From: Flavobacterium cucumis
GTDB taxonomy: Bacteria; Bacteroidota; Bacteroidia; Flavobacteriales; Flavobacteriaceae
NCBI RefSeq assembly: GCF_900148835.1
Contig: NZ_FRYK01000001.1
Location: 558,001 to 622,000, forward strand
Direction: 5' to 3'
Length of the DNA stretch: 64,000 nt
The notes beneath the pieces were generated by a model that did not search any database, was not told the DNA's origin, and saw only the letters and a program-made list of their open reading frames with translations. Below are positions 33,143 to 42,465 of this stretch, piece after piece. Position 1 is the stretch's first letter. Each line of letters opens with the position of its first letter. The translations under genes and the position numbers were made by a program.

Positions 33143-35914
33143 TTATTGAAATAATTTTTTATCAAAAACCATTGCGATTGCGTTAGCATGACGTTTTTTA
33201 GAACGCTCATAACTTCCCGCTGCTGGTGCACTGTATGCTTTTGGTGACGCTAATCTTAATTTTACTAAATCAAAATTCATCAACATATAACCATAAGCTC
33301 CCATGTTTTTAGGCTCTTCTTGTGCCCAAACGTAATCATCCACATTTGGATAACTGTCGATAATCGCTTTGATTTGATCAACTGCTAATGGGAATAATTG
33401 CTCTAAACGAACTACCGCCACATCATTTCTACCTAATTCAGCACGTTTTGCAATGATATCATAATAGAATTTACCTGTACAGAAAACCAACGTTTTAATC
33501 CCTTTTTTGTCTGTTGCATTTGGATCATCTAATACCTCTTGGAATTGTCCGTTAGCTAAATCATCCATTGAAGACACTACATCCGGATGACGTAATAAAC
33601 TCTTAGGTGAGAATACTACTAATGGCTTACGGAATTCTGTTTTTAATTGTCTTCTCATCAAGTGGAAGAAGTTGGCTGGCGTAGTTACATCTGCAATGTA
33701 CATATTGTGTTTTGCACATAATTGTAAGTAACGTTCCATGCGTGCTGATGAATGCTCAGCTCCTTGGTTTTCATACCCGTGAGGCAATAACATTACCAAT
33801 CCATTTTGGTTGTTCCACTTATCTTCACCTGCCGAAATGTATTGGTCAATCATGATTTGAGCTCCGTTGGAGAAATCTCCAAACTGTGCTTCCCAAATTA
33901 CTAAAGTTTTTGGCGATGCTAACGCATAGCCGTATTCAAAACCTAAAACTCCATATTCTGAAAGGTGTGAGTTGTAGATATAAAAGTTTCCTTTTTTATC
34001 TTTTATTTTGTCTAAAAGAATTACTTCTTCTTCCGAATCTTCAACTTTAACAACTGCATGACGGTGTGAGAATGTTCCACGCTCAACATCTTGCCCTGAA
34101 ATACGCACATCAAAACCTTCTTTTAGTAAGGAACCATAAGCTAATAATTCGCCCATAGCCCAATCTAATTTATTGGTTTCAACCATATTCTTTCTATCAC
34201 CAATTAACTTCGTAATCTTGCTTATGAATTTCTTGTCAGCAGGAAGTTCAGTGATCGTTTTAGCAATTTCTGCTAATTGATTTTTGTCAAATTTGGTATC
34301 GAATTTTTGTAGCATTACATCATCCGAAACTTGTTTGTAACCTTCCCATTCATTCTCCATGAAAGGTGTAATTACTGTTAAATCTTTCTTACGAGATGCT
34401 TCTAGATTCTCATCTAATTTTGCTTTGTAAGCTTCTTCCATTTCTTTAACAAAACCAGCCGAAATAATATTTTCCTGAAGTAACTTGTCAGCATATAAAT
34501 CTCTTGGGTTTTTGTGCTTTGAAATGGCTTTATATAGAATTGGTTGGGTAAAACGAGGTTCATCACCTTCGTTGTGACCGTATTTTCTGTATCCTAACAA
34601 ATCGATGAAAACGTCTCCACCAAACTCCATACGGTAATCTAAAGCAAACAACATTGCATGTACCACCGCTTCTGCATCATCTGCATTAACGTGTAAAACT
34701 GGCGACAAAGTCACTTTAGCGATATCCGTACAATACGTGGACGAACGCGCATCTAAATAATTCGTTGTAAATCCTACTTGATTATTAATTACTAAGTGAA
34801 TTGTTCCACCTGTTTTATAACCATCTAATTTCGCCATTTGAATAATTTCATACACAATACCTTGACCAGCTACAGCGGCATCACCGTGAACAGCAATTGG
34901 TAATACTTTTGAAAAATCGTCAGCAAAATATCTGTCTTGTTTTGCTCTTGTGATACCTTCAATAACAGCACCTACTGTTTCTAAGTGCGAAGGATTTGGA
35001 GCTAAATTTAAGTTGATTTTTTTACCTGAATCCGTTACTCTATCTGAAGTTAACCCTAAGTGATATTTTACATCACCATCAAAGTTCGCGTCTTCGTCAT
35101 AGTCTTTTCCGTCAAATTCAGAGAAAATATTTTGTGTGTTTTTGCCAAAAATGTTAGCTAGAACGTTCAAACGACCTCTATGTGCCATTCCCATTACGAA
35201 TTGTTCTACACCTCTATCAGCAGCCCCTTCAATTAAAGCATCTAATGCTGGAATTGCAGCCTCACAACCTTCTAATGAGAAACGTTTTTGACCTACATAT
35301 TTGGTATGCAAGAAGTTTTCGAAAGAAACCGCTTCGTTTAATTTCTTAAGAATGTGCTTCTTTTGGTCAGCTGAAAAACTAGGCTGGTTGTCGTTGATGT
35401 CTAAACGATTTTTAATCCAATCTTGTACTTTTGGATCTCGAATATACATGAACTCTACTCCGATTGACTGACAATATACATTTTCTAAATGTTTAATAAT
35501 ATCAGCCAACGAACTTGGCTTCATATTAACCATTTTGGCCGCATCAAAAACGGTATTTAAATCCGCTTGAGATAAACCAAAATTTTCCAAAGCCAAAGAA
35601 GGTCCGTGAAGTCTTCTATCTCTAACTGGATTTGTTTTGGTGAATAAATGACCCCGTGTTCTATATCCTTCAATTAATTTCAGAACATTGAACTCTTTTT
35701 GCATTTTCTCAGAAATTTCGCCCGAATCACTCGAAGCTACATAAGCAATTTGCTGTGCAACTTCATCTGAACCGTAATTGGCTTGCGCGAAATCAAATCC
35801 TTGAAAAAAACTTCTCCAGCTTGGCTCTACGCTATCTGGGTTTTGTAAATATTGTTCGTATAAATCGGCAAAAAAAGCCGTATGTGCAGCGTTTAAAAAG
35901 GAAAACCTATCCAT
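33143..35914 (-). CDS. sucA: 2-oxoglutarate dehydrogenase E1 component
   Basis: This is the thiamine-diphosphate-dependent decarboxylase starting the 2-oxoglutarate dehydrogenase reaction. The start is the ATG at 35914 (MDRFSFLNAAHTAFFADLYEQ split at the N-terminal E2-binding helix); a GTG- or ATG-type extension upstream has no family support. Typical blocks are seen: GMAHRGRLNVLANIFGK, HLGLTSDR, HGDAAVAGQGIVYE (ThDP binding), GFTTNYLDARSSTYCTDIAK and a C-terminal EQLFPLAVDQI. At 923 residues it is of standard length. It forms an operon with odhB. Confidence 0.97.
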   Translation of the reverse strand: MDRFSFLNAAHTAFFADLYEQYLQNPDSVEPSWRSFFQGFDFAQANYGSDEVAQQIAYVASSDSGEISEKMQKEFNVLKLIEGYRTRGHLFTKTNPVRDRRLHGPSLALENFGLSQADLNTVFDAAKMVNMKPSSLADIIKHLENVYCQSIGVEFMYIRDPKVQDWIKNRLDINDNQPSFSADQKKHILKKLNEAVSFENFLHTKYVGQKRFSLEGCEAAIPALDALIEGAADRGVEQFVMGMAHRGRLNVLANIFGKNTQNIFSEFDGKDYDEDANFDGDVKYHLGLTSDRVTDSGKKINLNLAPNPSHLETVGAVIEGITRAKQDRYFADDFSKVLPIAVHGDAAVAGQGIVYEIIQMAKLDGYKTGGTIHLVINNQVGFTTNYLDARSSTYCTDIAKVTLSPVLHVNADDAEAVVHAMLFALDYRMEFGGDVFIDLLGYRKYGHNEGDEPRFTQPILYKAISKHKNPRDLYADKLLQENIISAGFVKEMEEAYKAKLDENLEASRKKDLTVITPFMENEWEGYKQVSDDVMLQKFDTKFDKNQLAEIAKTITELPADKKFISKITKLIGDRKNMVETNKLDWAMGELLAYGSLLKEGFDVRISGQDVERGTFSHRHAVVKVEDSEEEVILLDKIKDKKGNFYIYNSHLSEYGVLGFEYGYALASPKTLVIWEAQFGDFSNGAQIMIDQYISAGEDKWNNQNGLVMLLPHGYENQGAEHSSARMERYLQLCAKHNMYIADVTTPANFFHLMRRQLKTEFRKPLVVFSPKSLLRHPDVVSSMDDLANGQFQEVLDDPNATDKKGIKTLVFCTGKFYYDIIAKRAELGRNDVAVVRLEQLFPLAVDQIKAIIDSYPNVDDYVWAQEEPKNMGAYGYMLMNFDLVKLRLASPKAYSAPAAGSYERSKKRHANAIAMVFDKKLFQ

Positions 35915-35953
35915 AGTGTGTTGTCTAAAAGACCTTTTAATTAAAAATTTACG

Positions 35954-35985
35954 CAAAAGTAAAACATTTTATGATAATCTTTCAA
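35954..35985 (-). promoter_or_regulatory. Promoter of sucA-odhB
   Basis: On the minus strand, TTG (complement of 35983-35985), 21 bases, then TACTTTTG (complement of 35954-35961). This is a full match to TTG-N17-23-TAnnTTTG. The sucA ATG follows about 40 bases later. Confidence 0.6.
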
Positions 35986-36029
35986 GGATTTTTATACTTT
36001 TATAACATTAATTTTTTTAAAATGGATTT

Positions 36030-36575
36030 ATGAAAAAGAATTTCGTAAAAAATTTAACATTTTTATTAAGTTTAATGATTTTAATTAGTTTCAATGCTGA
36101 AATTTATGCACAAGAAAATACTGAAAATAAAACAAAAAGTGATTTTTGGAACCGTATACAATTTGGTGGTGGATTAGGACTAGGGTTTGGGAGCGGATAT
36201 ACTGATATCATGATAGCTCCTAGTGCGATTTACAATTTCAACGACTACGTAGCATTGGGACTTGGAACACAATATAACTATGTAAAACAACGTAATTTTT
36301 ACAATGCTAATATGTATGGTGGAAGTATAATTGCATTGTTTAATCCATTAACTGAGTTTCAAATCTCAACAGAATTAGAACAACTCAGAGTAAATAGAAC
36401 TTTTGAAAATGGCATTGAAAGCGCCTCACAAAATTTTTGGAATACCGCTTTATTTTTAGGAGCTGGTTATCGAAATGAAAATGTAACTTTAGGCATTCGC
36501 TACAACATTCTTCATCGCGATAGAGACAATATTTACGCAGAAGCGTTTATGCCTTTTGTAAGACTATTCTTTTAG
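36030..36575 (+). CDS. Outer-membrane beta-barrel protein next to sucA
   Basis: The signal peptide (MKKNFVKNLTFLLSLMILISF to IYAQ) is followed by about 150 residues of amphipathic strands (FGGGLGLGFGSG, YVALGLGTQYNYV, FLGAGYRNENVTLGIRYNIL) ending PFVRLFF, a typical barrel closure. Homologues in flavobacteria are sometimes labelled alpha-ketoglutarate decarboxylase, apparently because of the neighbouring sucA. Nothing in this sequence supports an enzyme. It is divergent from sucA. The true function is unknown. Confidence 0.75.
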   Translation: MKKNFVKNLTFLLSLMILISFNAEIYAQENTENKTKSDFWNRIQFGGGLGLGFGSGYTDIMIAPSAIYNFNDYVALGLGTQYNYVKQRNFYNANMYGGSIIALFNPLTEFQISTELEQLRVNRTFENGIESASQNFWNTALFLGAGYRNENVTLGIRYNILHRDRDNIYAEAFMPFVRLFF

Positions 36576-36657
36576 TTTAACAAACATTTAACATGTTTAT
36601 CCTTGCAACATATATCTCTCCTCATTAATTTTGACTTATAACTTAAAAACATTTTTT

Positions 36658-36948
36658 ATGAAAAAATTAATTTTTATTTTAGTATTGTCTTTAATTACAT
36701 CTGAGGCTTTTGCTGGAAATACAGAAAAAGAGAAGTCAAAAGAGAAAAAAGAGAATTCAAAAGAGAAAAACGAAACTATGGTTTATTGTTGTACAGCTAC
36801 ACTAACCTATAACGGACAGTACTATGACCAAGAAGAATATTGTAGTAATACACCTAACGGTGATAATTTAAATTCTTCACCAAATTGTATTGAAGCTGCG
36901 AGAAGGCTAAGCAAAAGAAATCCACAAATTTTAAAATCAGCTGATTAA
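36658..36948 (+). CDS. Small exported Cys-containing peptide with Lys/Glu repeat
   Basis: I choose the ATG at 36658, where a signal peptide starts (MKKLIFILVLSLITSEAFAG); a TTG at 36631 adds nine residues that spoil it. The mature part of about 76 residues has a charged repeat (KEKSKEKKENSKEKNE, about 24-39) and then a compact segment with four Cys (VYCCTATL, EEYCSN, SPNCIEAARR) that could form two disulfides. I do not recognise a family. It ends with its own terminator just before the GLPGLI/receptor pair, so it may be a separate short transcript. Confidence 0.7.
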   Translation: MKKLIFILVLSLITSEAFAGNTEKEKSKEKKENSKEKNETMVYCCTATLTYNGQYYDQEEYCSNTPNGDNLNSSPNCIEAARRLSKRNPQILKSAD

Positions 36949-36955
36949 CGAATTT

Positions 36956-36994
36956 AAGGGTTATTTCTAATTTAATAAGGATAACCCTTTTTTA
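36956..36994 (+). terminator. Intrinsic terminator after the Cys-containing peptide gene
   Basis: AAGGGTTAT (36956-36964) pairs with ATAACCCTT (36981-36989), 16-base loop, followed by a T-rich run. Confidence 0.75.
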
Positions 36995-37011
36995 TCTTAT
37001 TTAACAATAAA

Positions 37012-37737
37012 ATGAAAATTATAATATCTATTTTTTTATTTAGCCAATTTTTGTATTCTCAAAGTTATTCAATTGTTTATGAGATGGAACAAACAGACAA
37101 TCGTATTAACTTTAAAACTAAATTAAAAACATATTTAGATGGTAATAATGAATTGTCTTTTTATGAAGAGGATTTTAAAAGAAGTAGAGAAAACTTTATT
37201 GAAAATAGTGACGCCCGAGAAAACCTACATTCTATGACTAATAATAATGTATATTATAAAAATCGGACAAGTAATACTATTTTATATAGAGACCATATTC
37301 GGTTTAAGTTTTTTAATATAAATGACTCTTTAGATTCATTTGAATGGAAGTTAGGATCTGAAAAGAAAACAGTTTTAGGATATGATTGTCAAAAAGCAAC
37401 AACTATTTTTAGGGGTAGAAAATTTGAGGTTTATTTTACGAATGATATCCCAATTAATGACGGCCCATATAAATTTTATGGCTTACCAGGTCTAATCCTA
37501 GAAGTTTATTCTGAAGATGACATAGCAACTATAAAAATTGAAGTAATTCAAATAAATTTAAATAGTGAAAAGCAATATTCTATTCCATATTTTGACTCTA
37601 GATTGAAAAACATTAGCTACCAAGAGTATAAAAAACTATATCAAGAAAAATATGAAGAATCTTTATTTAAAGTAGTTAATGAAAAAGGAGAAACAAGACC
37701 TATGAGTAAAGGATTTTTTGAATATTATGTGGATTAG
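37012..37737 (+). CDS. GLPGLI family protein
   Basis: The 241-residue protein has a signal peptide (MKIIISIFLFSQFLYSQ) and the name-giving motif in YKFYGLPGLILEVYSED. Upstream is the conserved GYDCQKATTIFRGRKFEVYFT block, typical of this Bacteroidetes family. Members are exported and of unknown function, usually placed directly beside a large carboxypeptidase-regulatory/outer-membrane receptor, as here. It overlaps the next gene by 11 bases, so they are translationally coupled. Confidence 0.9.
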   Translation: MKIIISIFLFSQFLYSQSYSIVYEMEQTDNRINFKTKLKTYLDGNNELSFYEEDFKRSRENFIENSDARENLHSMTNNNVYYKNRTSNTILYRDHIRFKFFNINDSLDSFEWKLGSEKKTVLGYDCQKATTIFRGRKFEVYFTNDIPINDGPYKFYGLPGLILEVYSEDDIATIKIEVIQINLNSEKQYSIPYFDSRLKNISYQEYKKLYQEKYEESLFKVVNEKGETRPMSKGFFEYYVD

Positions 37738-40366
37738 AAAAGTCTTATTGTTAATTTCTACGTTTTTTAGTTTTTATCTAACAGCTCAAATAAAAATAAA
37801 AGGCACCGTTTCAGATTCAATTGGAACGGTACCTTTTGCTAATGTATTACTAAAAGACAACAACAACACCATTAAGCAATATACGTCGACTAATGAAAGA
37901 GGTTTTTACAAAATCGTTTTGAAAGATAACGAAGAAATTCTTTTTTTAGAAGTAACTAATTTAACACATGAACCAAAAACAATCCCTTTAAAAGATTATG
38001 TTAGTAAAAATAATGAAATTATTATTGACATAAAATTAAGCGGAAGAGTTACTAAACTTAAAGAAGTTATTGTAGAAAAAAAGATACCAATTGTAACTAA
38101 AAAAGATACGCTCGTATACAACCCTGAAAACTTTAAAGATGGCAGCGAAAGAATTATTGAAGACTTATTAAAAAAATTACCTGGTATAAAAGTTGAAGAT
38201 AATGGTGAAATAAAATTTAAAGGTAAGCCCATAAAAAAAATGCTTTTAGATGGTGATGATTTATTTGATGCTAACTACACTATAGGAAGCAAAAACATAA
38301 ATGTTGACATGATAGACAAAGTACAAGGGATAGAAAAATTTGAAGAAAACAGCCTTTTAAAAGGAATTAGAGAATCTGATGAAGTTGCTTTAAATCTTTT
38401 GCTTAAAAAAGGGAAAACAGACTTTTCAGGAAATACAACCCTAGGTTATGGAGTTGAAAATCGTTATTACGGTAATCTTACAGGTATTTTAGTAAACAGT
38501 AAAATCAAAGGCTTTGGAATTGCTTCTTACAATAATGTAGGTCAAAATAACACCCCATATGATTTTGATTCTCAAGTATTATCGCTCGAAAACTTAAAAA
38601 ACAAAAACTTAAATACACAATCTTTAATTAATGAAGGTAATTTTAATTCTGAAATAGATAATAGCTTTCACCGATTAAACAATAATTTGTATAGCAGTTT
38701 AAATTTTCTATATAAAGTTAACAAAAGTTCTAATTTAAGACTAAACTTTGGTTTTTATGATGATAAACTCCAAAGGATAAACAAAAGTAATTCGGTAATT
38801 ACTTTAGAAAATGAAACTTTTGAAGTTAATGAAACCAATAATCAAATTAAAACACCACAGTTATACGATTTAAAAGCTCAGTTTTCAAACAAAGAAAAAA
38901 AGAATCTCCATTGGGAATATTTAGGAAAGTTATTCTACAATAAAACAAATTTTAACGATTCGAGTATTAACAATACATTATTACAGAACAATAATGTAGA
39001 TTCAGAAAACTTCAATTTGAATCAATTTATTAATTCAACTTATAAAATTTCTGAAAACAAAGCCTTAGTTTCATCTTTGCATCACGTAAGTAGTAAAAGT
39101 CCACAAACACTTTTAACTAATCCAGGAACAACAATAGACCGCTTCAATAATTTAATAGCTTTTCAACAAAACAGTGAATTTTCAAAAGATTACTTTAATG
39201 TAAATGCATCTTATTACTTAAGTAAAAACAAATTTAAATATGGTGTTCATTCAAGTTTTTTTACTAACGAAAACCGATTAAATTCAAAATTACTTGACGA
39301 ATCAAATCAAATTTTAAATAATGATTTTGTTAATAATAATTTATATAAAATCACTAATTTCAATATAAATCCTGTACTAGTATTTAATACAGAAAAATAT
39401 TCTATTAAATTAGGTATTAATGCTATTTACAATTCTATTTATTTTAAAGAAAGTTCGTTAAAAGAAGAAAATAACAACCTTTTTTTTACACCTAAACTAG
39501 CTTTAAAATACAGATTTGACAAAAAAAACAGCACAACTTTTAGTTATGATTATAATCAGATGCTTCCTGATGAAGACAAAACTTTTACTGGAGTGGTTCA
39601 AACAAGTTATCGCGGTTTTATTTCTAATGAACTTTCTTTAGAATACCTTAAAACGCATTCATACAGCCTAACATATAACTATAACGACTTTTTTAACCTA
39701 ACGCAATTAAGTATAAACCTAAGTCATAACTATCGCCCAAATAATTATTTTTACAACACTATTATCAATCAAGACATAACAATATTTAATCGTTTTTATG
39801 GAAATTTTGGGAATAAAGATTATGGATTATCTATTACTGGAGAAACTTACTTTCATCCCTTTAGAACAACATTTCAATTGAACTCAAACTTCAATCTTTC
39901 ATTTGATAACAACATCATTAATAATTCTGAAATTAGAGAAATAAAAAATGAAAATCTATTTTTAAACTTCACTGCTAGACGAGGAATAAAAAAAATATTA
40001 GTTGTTGAAAATAAAACTTCATTTGTAAACAATAATTTCAAAATCATCAAAGAAAATTTAACAAATAATTTTCAGAGTTTATCAAATCAAACAAAAATTA
40101 TATTTAAAAAGAATGAACATTTAAATGTAAATATAATTGGAAACTTTATTTCTCCGAGTCTGAAGGAAAACAACAATTATTTTTTCTTAGAATCTGAAAT
40201 AAATTACATCTCAAAAAATAAAAAAATCACTTATTCTTTAGTTGGGAAAAATCTAACAAATAATAAAATGTTTTTTATGAGTAGTGTTACAAACTTTTCA
40301 AATAATAGGTCATCACACAATCTAATTGAAAGATATGTAATGTTAAAAGTTACATTCGGTTTCTAA
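37727..40366 (+). CDS. Outer-membrane receptor-like protein with carboxypeptidase-regulatory and plug domains
   Basis: The start is the ATG at 37727 (MWIRKVLLLISTFFSFYLTAQ, a signal peptide); a TTG nine bases earlier is the alternative. Domains of the 879-residue protein: carboxypeptidase-regulatory-like sandwich (about 22-110), plug-like domain (ERIIEDLLKKLPGIKVEDNG, then IKFKGKPIKKMLLDGDDLF), and a long Asn-rich beta-barrel ending VMLKVTFGF. This is the TonB-receptor-like architecture that accompanies GLPGLI proteins. The transported substrate is unknown. Its 3' end overlaps the converging small gene by 17 bases. Confidence 0.85.
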   Translation: MWIRKVLLLISTFFSFYLTAQIKIKGTVSDSIGTVPFANVLLKDNNNTIKQYTSTNERGFYKIVLKDNEEILFLEVTNLTHEPKTIPLKDYVSKNNEIIIDIKLSGRVTKLKEVIVEKKIPIVTKKDTLVYNPENFKDGSERIIEDLLKKLPGIKVEDNGEIKFKGKPIKKMLLDGDDLFDANYTIGSKNINVDMIDKVQGIEKFEENSLLKGIRESDEVALNLLLKKGKTDFSGNTTLGYGVENRYYGNLTGILVNSKIKGFGIASYNNVGQNNTPYDFDSQVLSLENLKNKNLNTQSLINEGNFNSEIDNSFHRLNNNLYSSLNFLYKVNKSSNLRLNFGFYDDKLQRINKSNSVITLENETFEVNETNNQIKTPQLYDLKAQFSNKEKKNLHWEYLGKLFYNKTNFNDSSINNTLLQNNNVDSENFNLNQFINSTYKISENKALVSSLHHVSSKSPQTLLTNPGTTIDRFNNLIAFQQNSEFSKDYFNVNASYYLSKNKFKYGVHSSFFTNENRLNSKLLDESNQILNNDFVNNNLYKITNFNINPVLVFNTEKYSIKLGINAIYNSIYFKESSLKEENNNLFFTPKLALKYRFDKKNSTTFSYDYNQMLPDEDKTFTGVVQTSYRGFISNELSLEYLKTHSYSLTYNYNDFFNLTQLSINLSHNYRPNNYFYNTIINQDITIFNRFYGNFGNKDYGLSITGETYFHPFRTTFQLNSNFNLSFDNNIINNSEIREIKNENLFLNFTARRGIKKILVVENKTSFVNNNFKIIKENLTNNFQSLSNQTKIIFKKNEHLNVNIIGNFISPSLKENNNYFFLESEINYISKNKKITYSLVGKNLTNNKMFFMSSVTNFSNNRSSHNLIERYVMLKVTFGF

Positions 40367-40703
40367 ACCACACTTTTTGCCACTCACGTTTTAATACCAA
40401 AAAAGTAACCTGTTCCGATAATTCTACCAAATCAGAACCATCTAACTTTTTGATTTGTTCTTCTGGCACATCGATGATGTAGAGTAAATTCAAATATTCA
40501 GCAAATTTGTATTGAATGAGTTTGTAGATTTTCTCTTGCATTAAATTCTTAAACTCGAACGGAAAAATACTTGATGGCACATCTAAAGATTCATTCGCCA
40601 AAGCAAAATCTTTATTTACTTGTTCAATCAATTTGAAATACAAATTTTCTTCTTCGGCTTGCGAAATTAAGGTGTCAATATCTACAGGATTAATAAAATT
40701 CAT
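40350..40703 (-). CDS. Hypothetical protein next to polyprenyl synthase
   Basis: The 117-residue, mostly helical and acidic protein starts MNFINPVDIDTLISQAEEEN and ends KREWQKVWFRNRM. It has no signal peptide or membrane helix. I do not recognise a named family, but similar short genes occur beside the isoprenyl diphosphate synthase in flavobacteria. It is 48 bases downstream of that gene on the same strand. Its stop region overlaps the end of the receptor gene on the other strand. Confidence 0.65.
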   Translation of the reverse strand: MNFINPVDIDTLISQAEEENLYFKLIEQVNKDFALANESLDVPSSIFPFEFKNLMQEKIYKLIQYKFAEYLNLLYIIDVPEEQIKKLDGSDLVELSEQVTFLVLKREWQKVWFRNRM

Positions 40704-40751
40704 TTTTACACTATTATTGACACATTGTCGAATTGAACAATTGACACATTA

Positions 40752-41726
40752 TTACACGTTTCTTCCCATCAAATTTTCTCCAAAAACTTTTAAAATGGCT
40801 TTCTTTTCATTTTCAACATCCATTTTTTCCAAAGTTTCAAATGCTTTGAAAGTATATTCTTGAATAGCTTTTTTAGTTGCCTCACTTGCTCCTGAAGTAT
40901 TAAAAATGGACTTTACGGATTCGATTTTATCTTTGTTATCTGAAGGTTGAATAGAAAACAAATCCAACAATTGTTTTTTATCTTCTTCATTAGCAAACTC
41001 CATTGCTTTCAAATATAAATACGTTTTTTTATTTTCAATAATGTCTCCCCCAACTTGTTTCCCAAAGGTTTCTGGATCTCCAAAAGCATCTAAATAATCG
41101 TCTTGTAATTGGAAAGCAATGCCTAAATTTAATCCAAAATCATAAATTAAATTTGCATTATCTTCTGATGTTTCTGCAACAATAGCTCCCATTTTCATAG
41201 CGGCTCCCACTAATACAGCAGTTTTATATTCAATCATTTTTAAATACTCAGGGATTGTAACATCGTCACGTGTTTCAAAATCAACATCATACTGTTGGCC
41301 TTCACAAACTTCTAAAGCAGTTTTACTGAATAATTTTGCTAATTCTTGGAATATTTTTGGCTCATAATTTTCAAAATATTGATACGCTAAAATCAACATC
41401 GCATCACCCGATAAAATTCCGGTATTCAAATCCCATTTTTCATGAACCGTTTGATTACCTCTTCTTAAAGGCGCATCATCCATAATATCATCGTGAATTA
41501 ATGAGAAATTATGAAAGACCTCAACTGCAGTAGCTGCAGGAATCGCTTTTTCACAACCTACATTAAAAACTTCTGTTGCCATTAAGGTTAGAACTGGGCG
41601 CATTCTTTTTCCACCAAGTGATAAAATATATCGTACAGGTTCGTAAAGATTTTTTGGTTCTTTATTGGCAACTATTTGAGAAAAATGATTTGCCATTTTC
41701 TCTTGATAATAGGATATAGAATGCAT
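40752..41726 (-). CDS. Polyprenyl (isoprenyl) diphosphate synthase
   Basis: This is a trans-prenyltransferase making linear isoprenoid diphosphates for menaquinone side chains or carotenoid precursors. The first Asp-rich motif is in SLIHDDIMDDAPLRRG with the RRG arginines, and the second is QDDYLDAFGD. Also seen are GGKRMRP near residue 35 and AVEVFHNFS. Length 324 is typical. The product chain length cannot be deduced reliably. It is divergent from the first TetR-led efflux operon. Confidence 0.92.
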   Translation of the reverse strand: MHSISYYQEKMANHFSQIVANKEPKNLYEPVRYILSLGGKRMRPVLTLMATEVFNVGCEKAIPAATAVEVFHNFSLIHDDIMDDAPLRRGNQTVHEKWDLNTGILSGDAMLILAYQYFENYEPKIFQELAKLFSKTALEVCEGQQYDVDFETRDDVTIPEYLKMIEYKTAVLVGAAMKMGAIVAETSEDNANLIYDFGLNLGIAFQLQDDYLDAFGDPETFGKQVGGDIIENKKTYLYLKAMEFANEEDKKQLLDLFSIQPSDNKDKIESVKSIFNTSGASEATKKAIQEYTFKAFETLEKMDVENEKKAILKVFGENLMGRNV

Positions 41727-41806
41727 TTCTTGAATTTTTTGCTAAAATACTTTAATATTCTGAAACGAGACGAATATATCAAATGTTAAATTTATGTAAA
41801 AACAAA

Positions 41807-41846
41807 GGAAACTATTTTGGTGTTAAAAGTTTCCACCATACATTTG
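41807..41846 (+). promoter_or_regulatory. Promoter and candidate operator of the first efflux operon
   Basis: TTTG (41816-41819), 19 bases, TACATTTG (41839-41846) is a full promoter match, 19 bases before the ATG. An inverted repeat GGAAAC (41807-41812) / GTTTCC (41829-41834) brackets the -33 element and enters the spacer, a good position for autorepression by the TetR protein. Confidence 0.6.
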
Positions 41847-41865
41847 TCCCCGAATTTAACAAATA

Positions 41866-42462
41866 ATGAAAGACAAAATAATTAGTAAAGCAAAGGAAAT
41901 GTTTTTAAAACTTGGTTTTAAGAGCATTACAATGGACGATATTGCTTGCGAAATGTGTATTTCAAAAAAAACCATTTATAAATATTTCTCCAACAAAGAT
42001 GTGTTAATAGAAGAAAGCATTCAGGCAGTTCATAAAGAGATCCAAACAACTTTAGATAAGATTTCAGAAAAGAACTACAACGCTATCGAAGAAAACTTTG
42101 AAATAAAGAGAATGTTTAGAGAAATGTTTAAATCATCTGAGTCTTCTCCTATTTATCAGTTAAAAAAACATTATCCAGATATATATGAGAATGTTTTAAG
42201 CATACAGATTGGGGTTTGTGAAGAATGTTTTAGAAAGAATATTTCAAAAGGAATAAAAGAAGGTCTCTACAGAAAAAATTTAGATGTTGAAAATTATGTC
42301 AAATTTTATTATACACTGATTTTTAATATAAACGAAAATACAGTACTAGAAAAAGACTCCCATGAATTAGAACTAAAAGCTTTAGAATACCACATTAGAG
42401 CCATGGCAACCTTGGCTGGAATAATTGAACTAGAAAAAAATCTTAAAAACCCAATAATATAA
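41866..42462 (+). CDS. TetR-family regulator of efflux operon 1
   Basis: The 198-residue protein has the TetR N-terminal HTH (SITMDDIACEMCISKKTIYKYF) followed by a helical ligand-binding part. It is followed after 3 bases by a TolC gene and then adaptor and RND pump genes, so it likely represses this operon and itself. By eye it differs from the TetR at 48186 at only about 40 of 190 aligned residues, with an identical HTH from residue 8 to 45. Several Cys in the ligand domain (VCEECF) are not shared. Confidence 0.93.
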   Translation: MKDKIISKAKEMFLKLGFKSITMDDIACEMCISKKTIYKYFSNKDVLIEESIQAVHKEIQTTLDKISEKNYNAIEENFEIKRMFREMFKSSESSPIYQLKKHYPDIYENVLSIQIGVCEECFRKNISKGIKEGLYRKNLDVENYVKFYYTLIFNINENTVLEKDSHELELKALEYHIRAMATLAGIIELEKNLKNPII

Positions 42463-42465
42463 ACA

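Noticed and set aside
40704..40751. Repeated TTGACACATT between the polyprenyl synthase and its small neighbour
   Set aside because: Two copies are visible but without clean 7- or 8-nt register, so it is not listed as an array.
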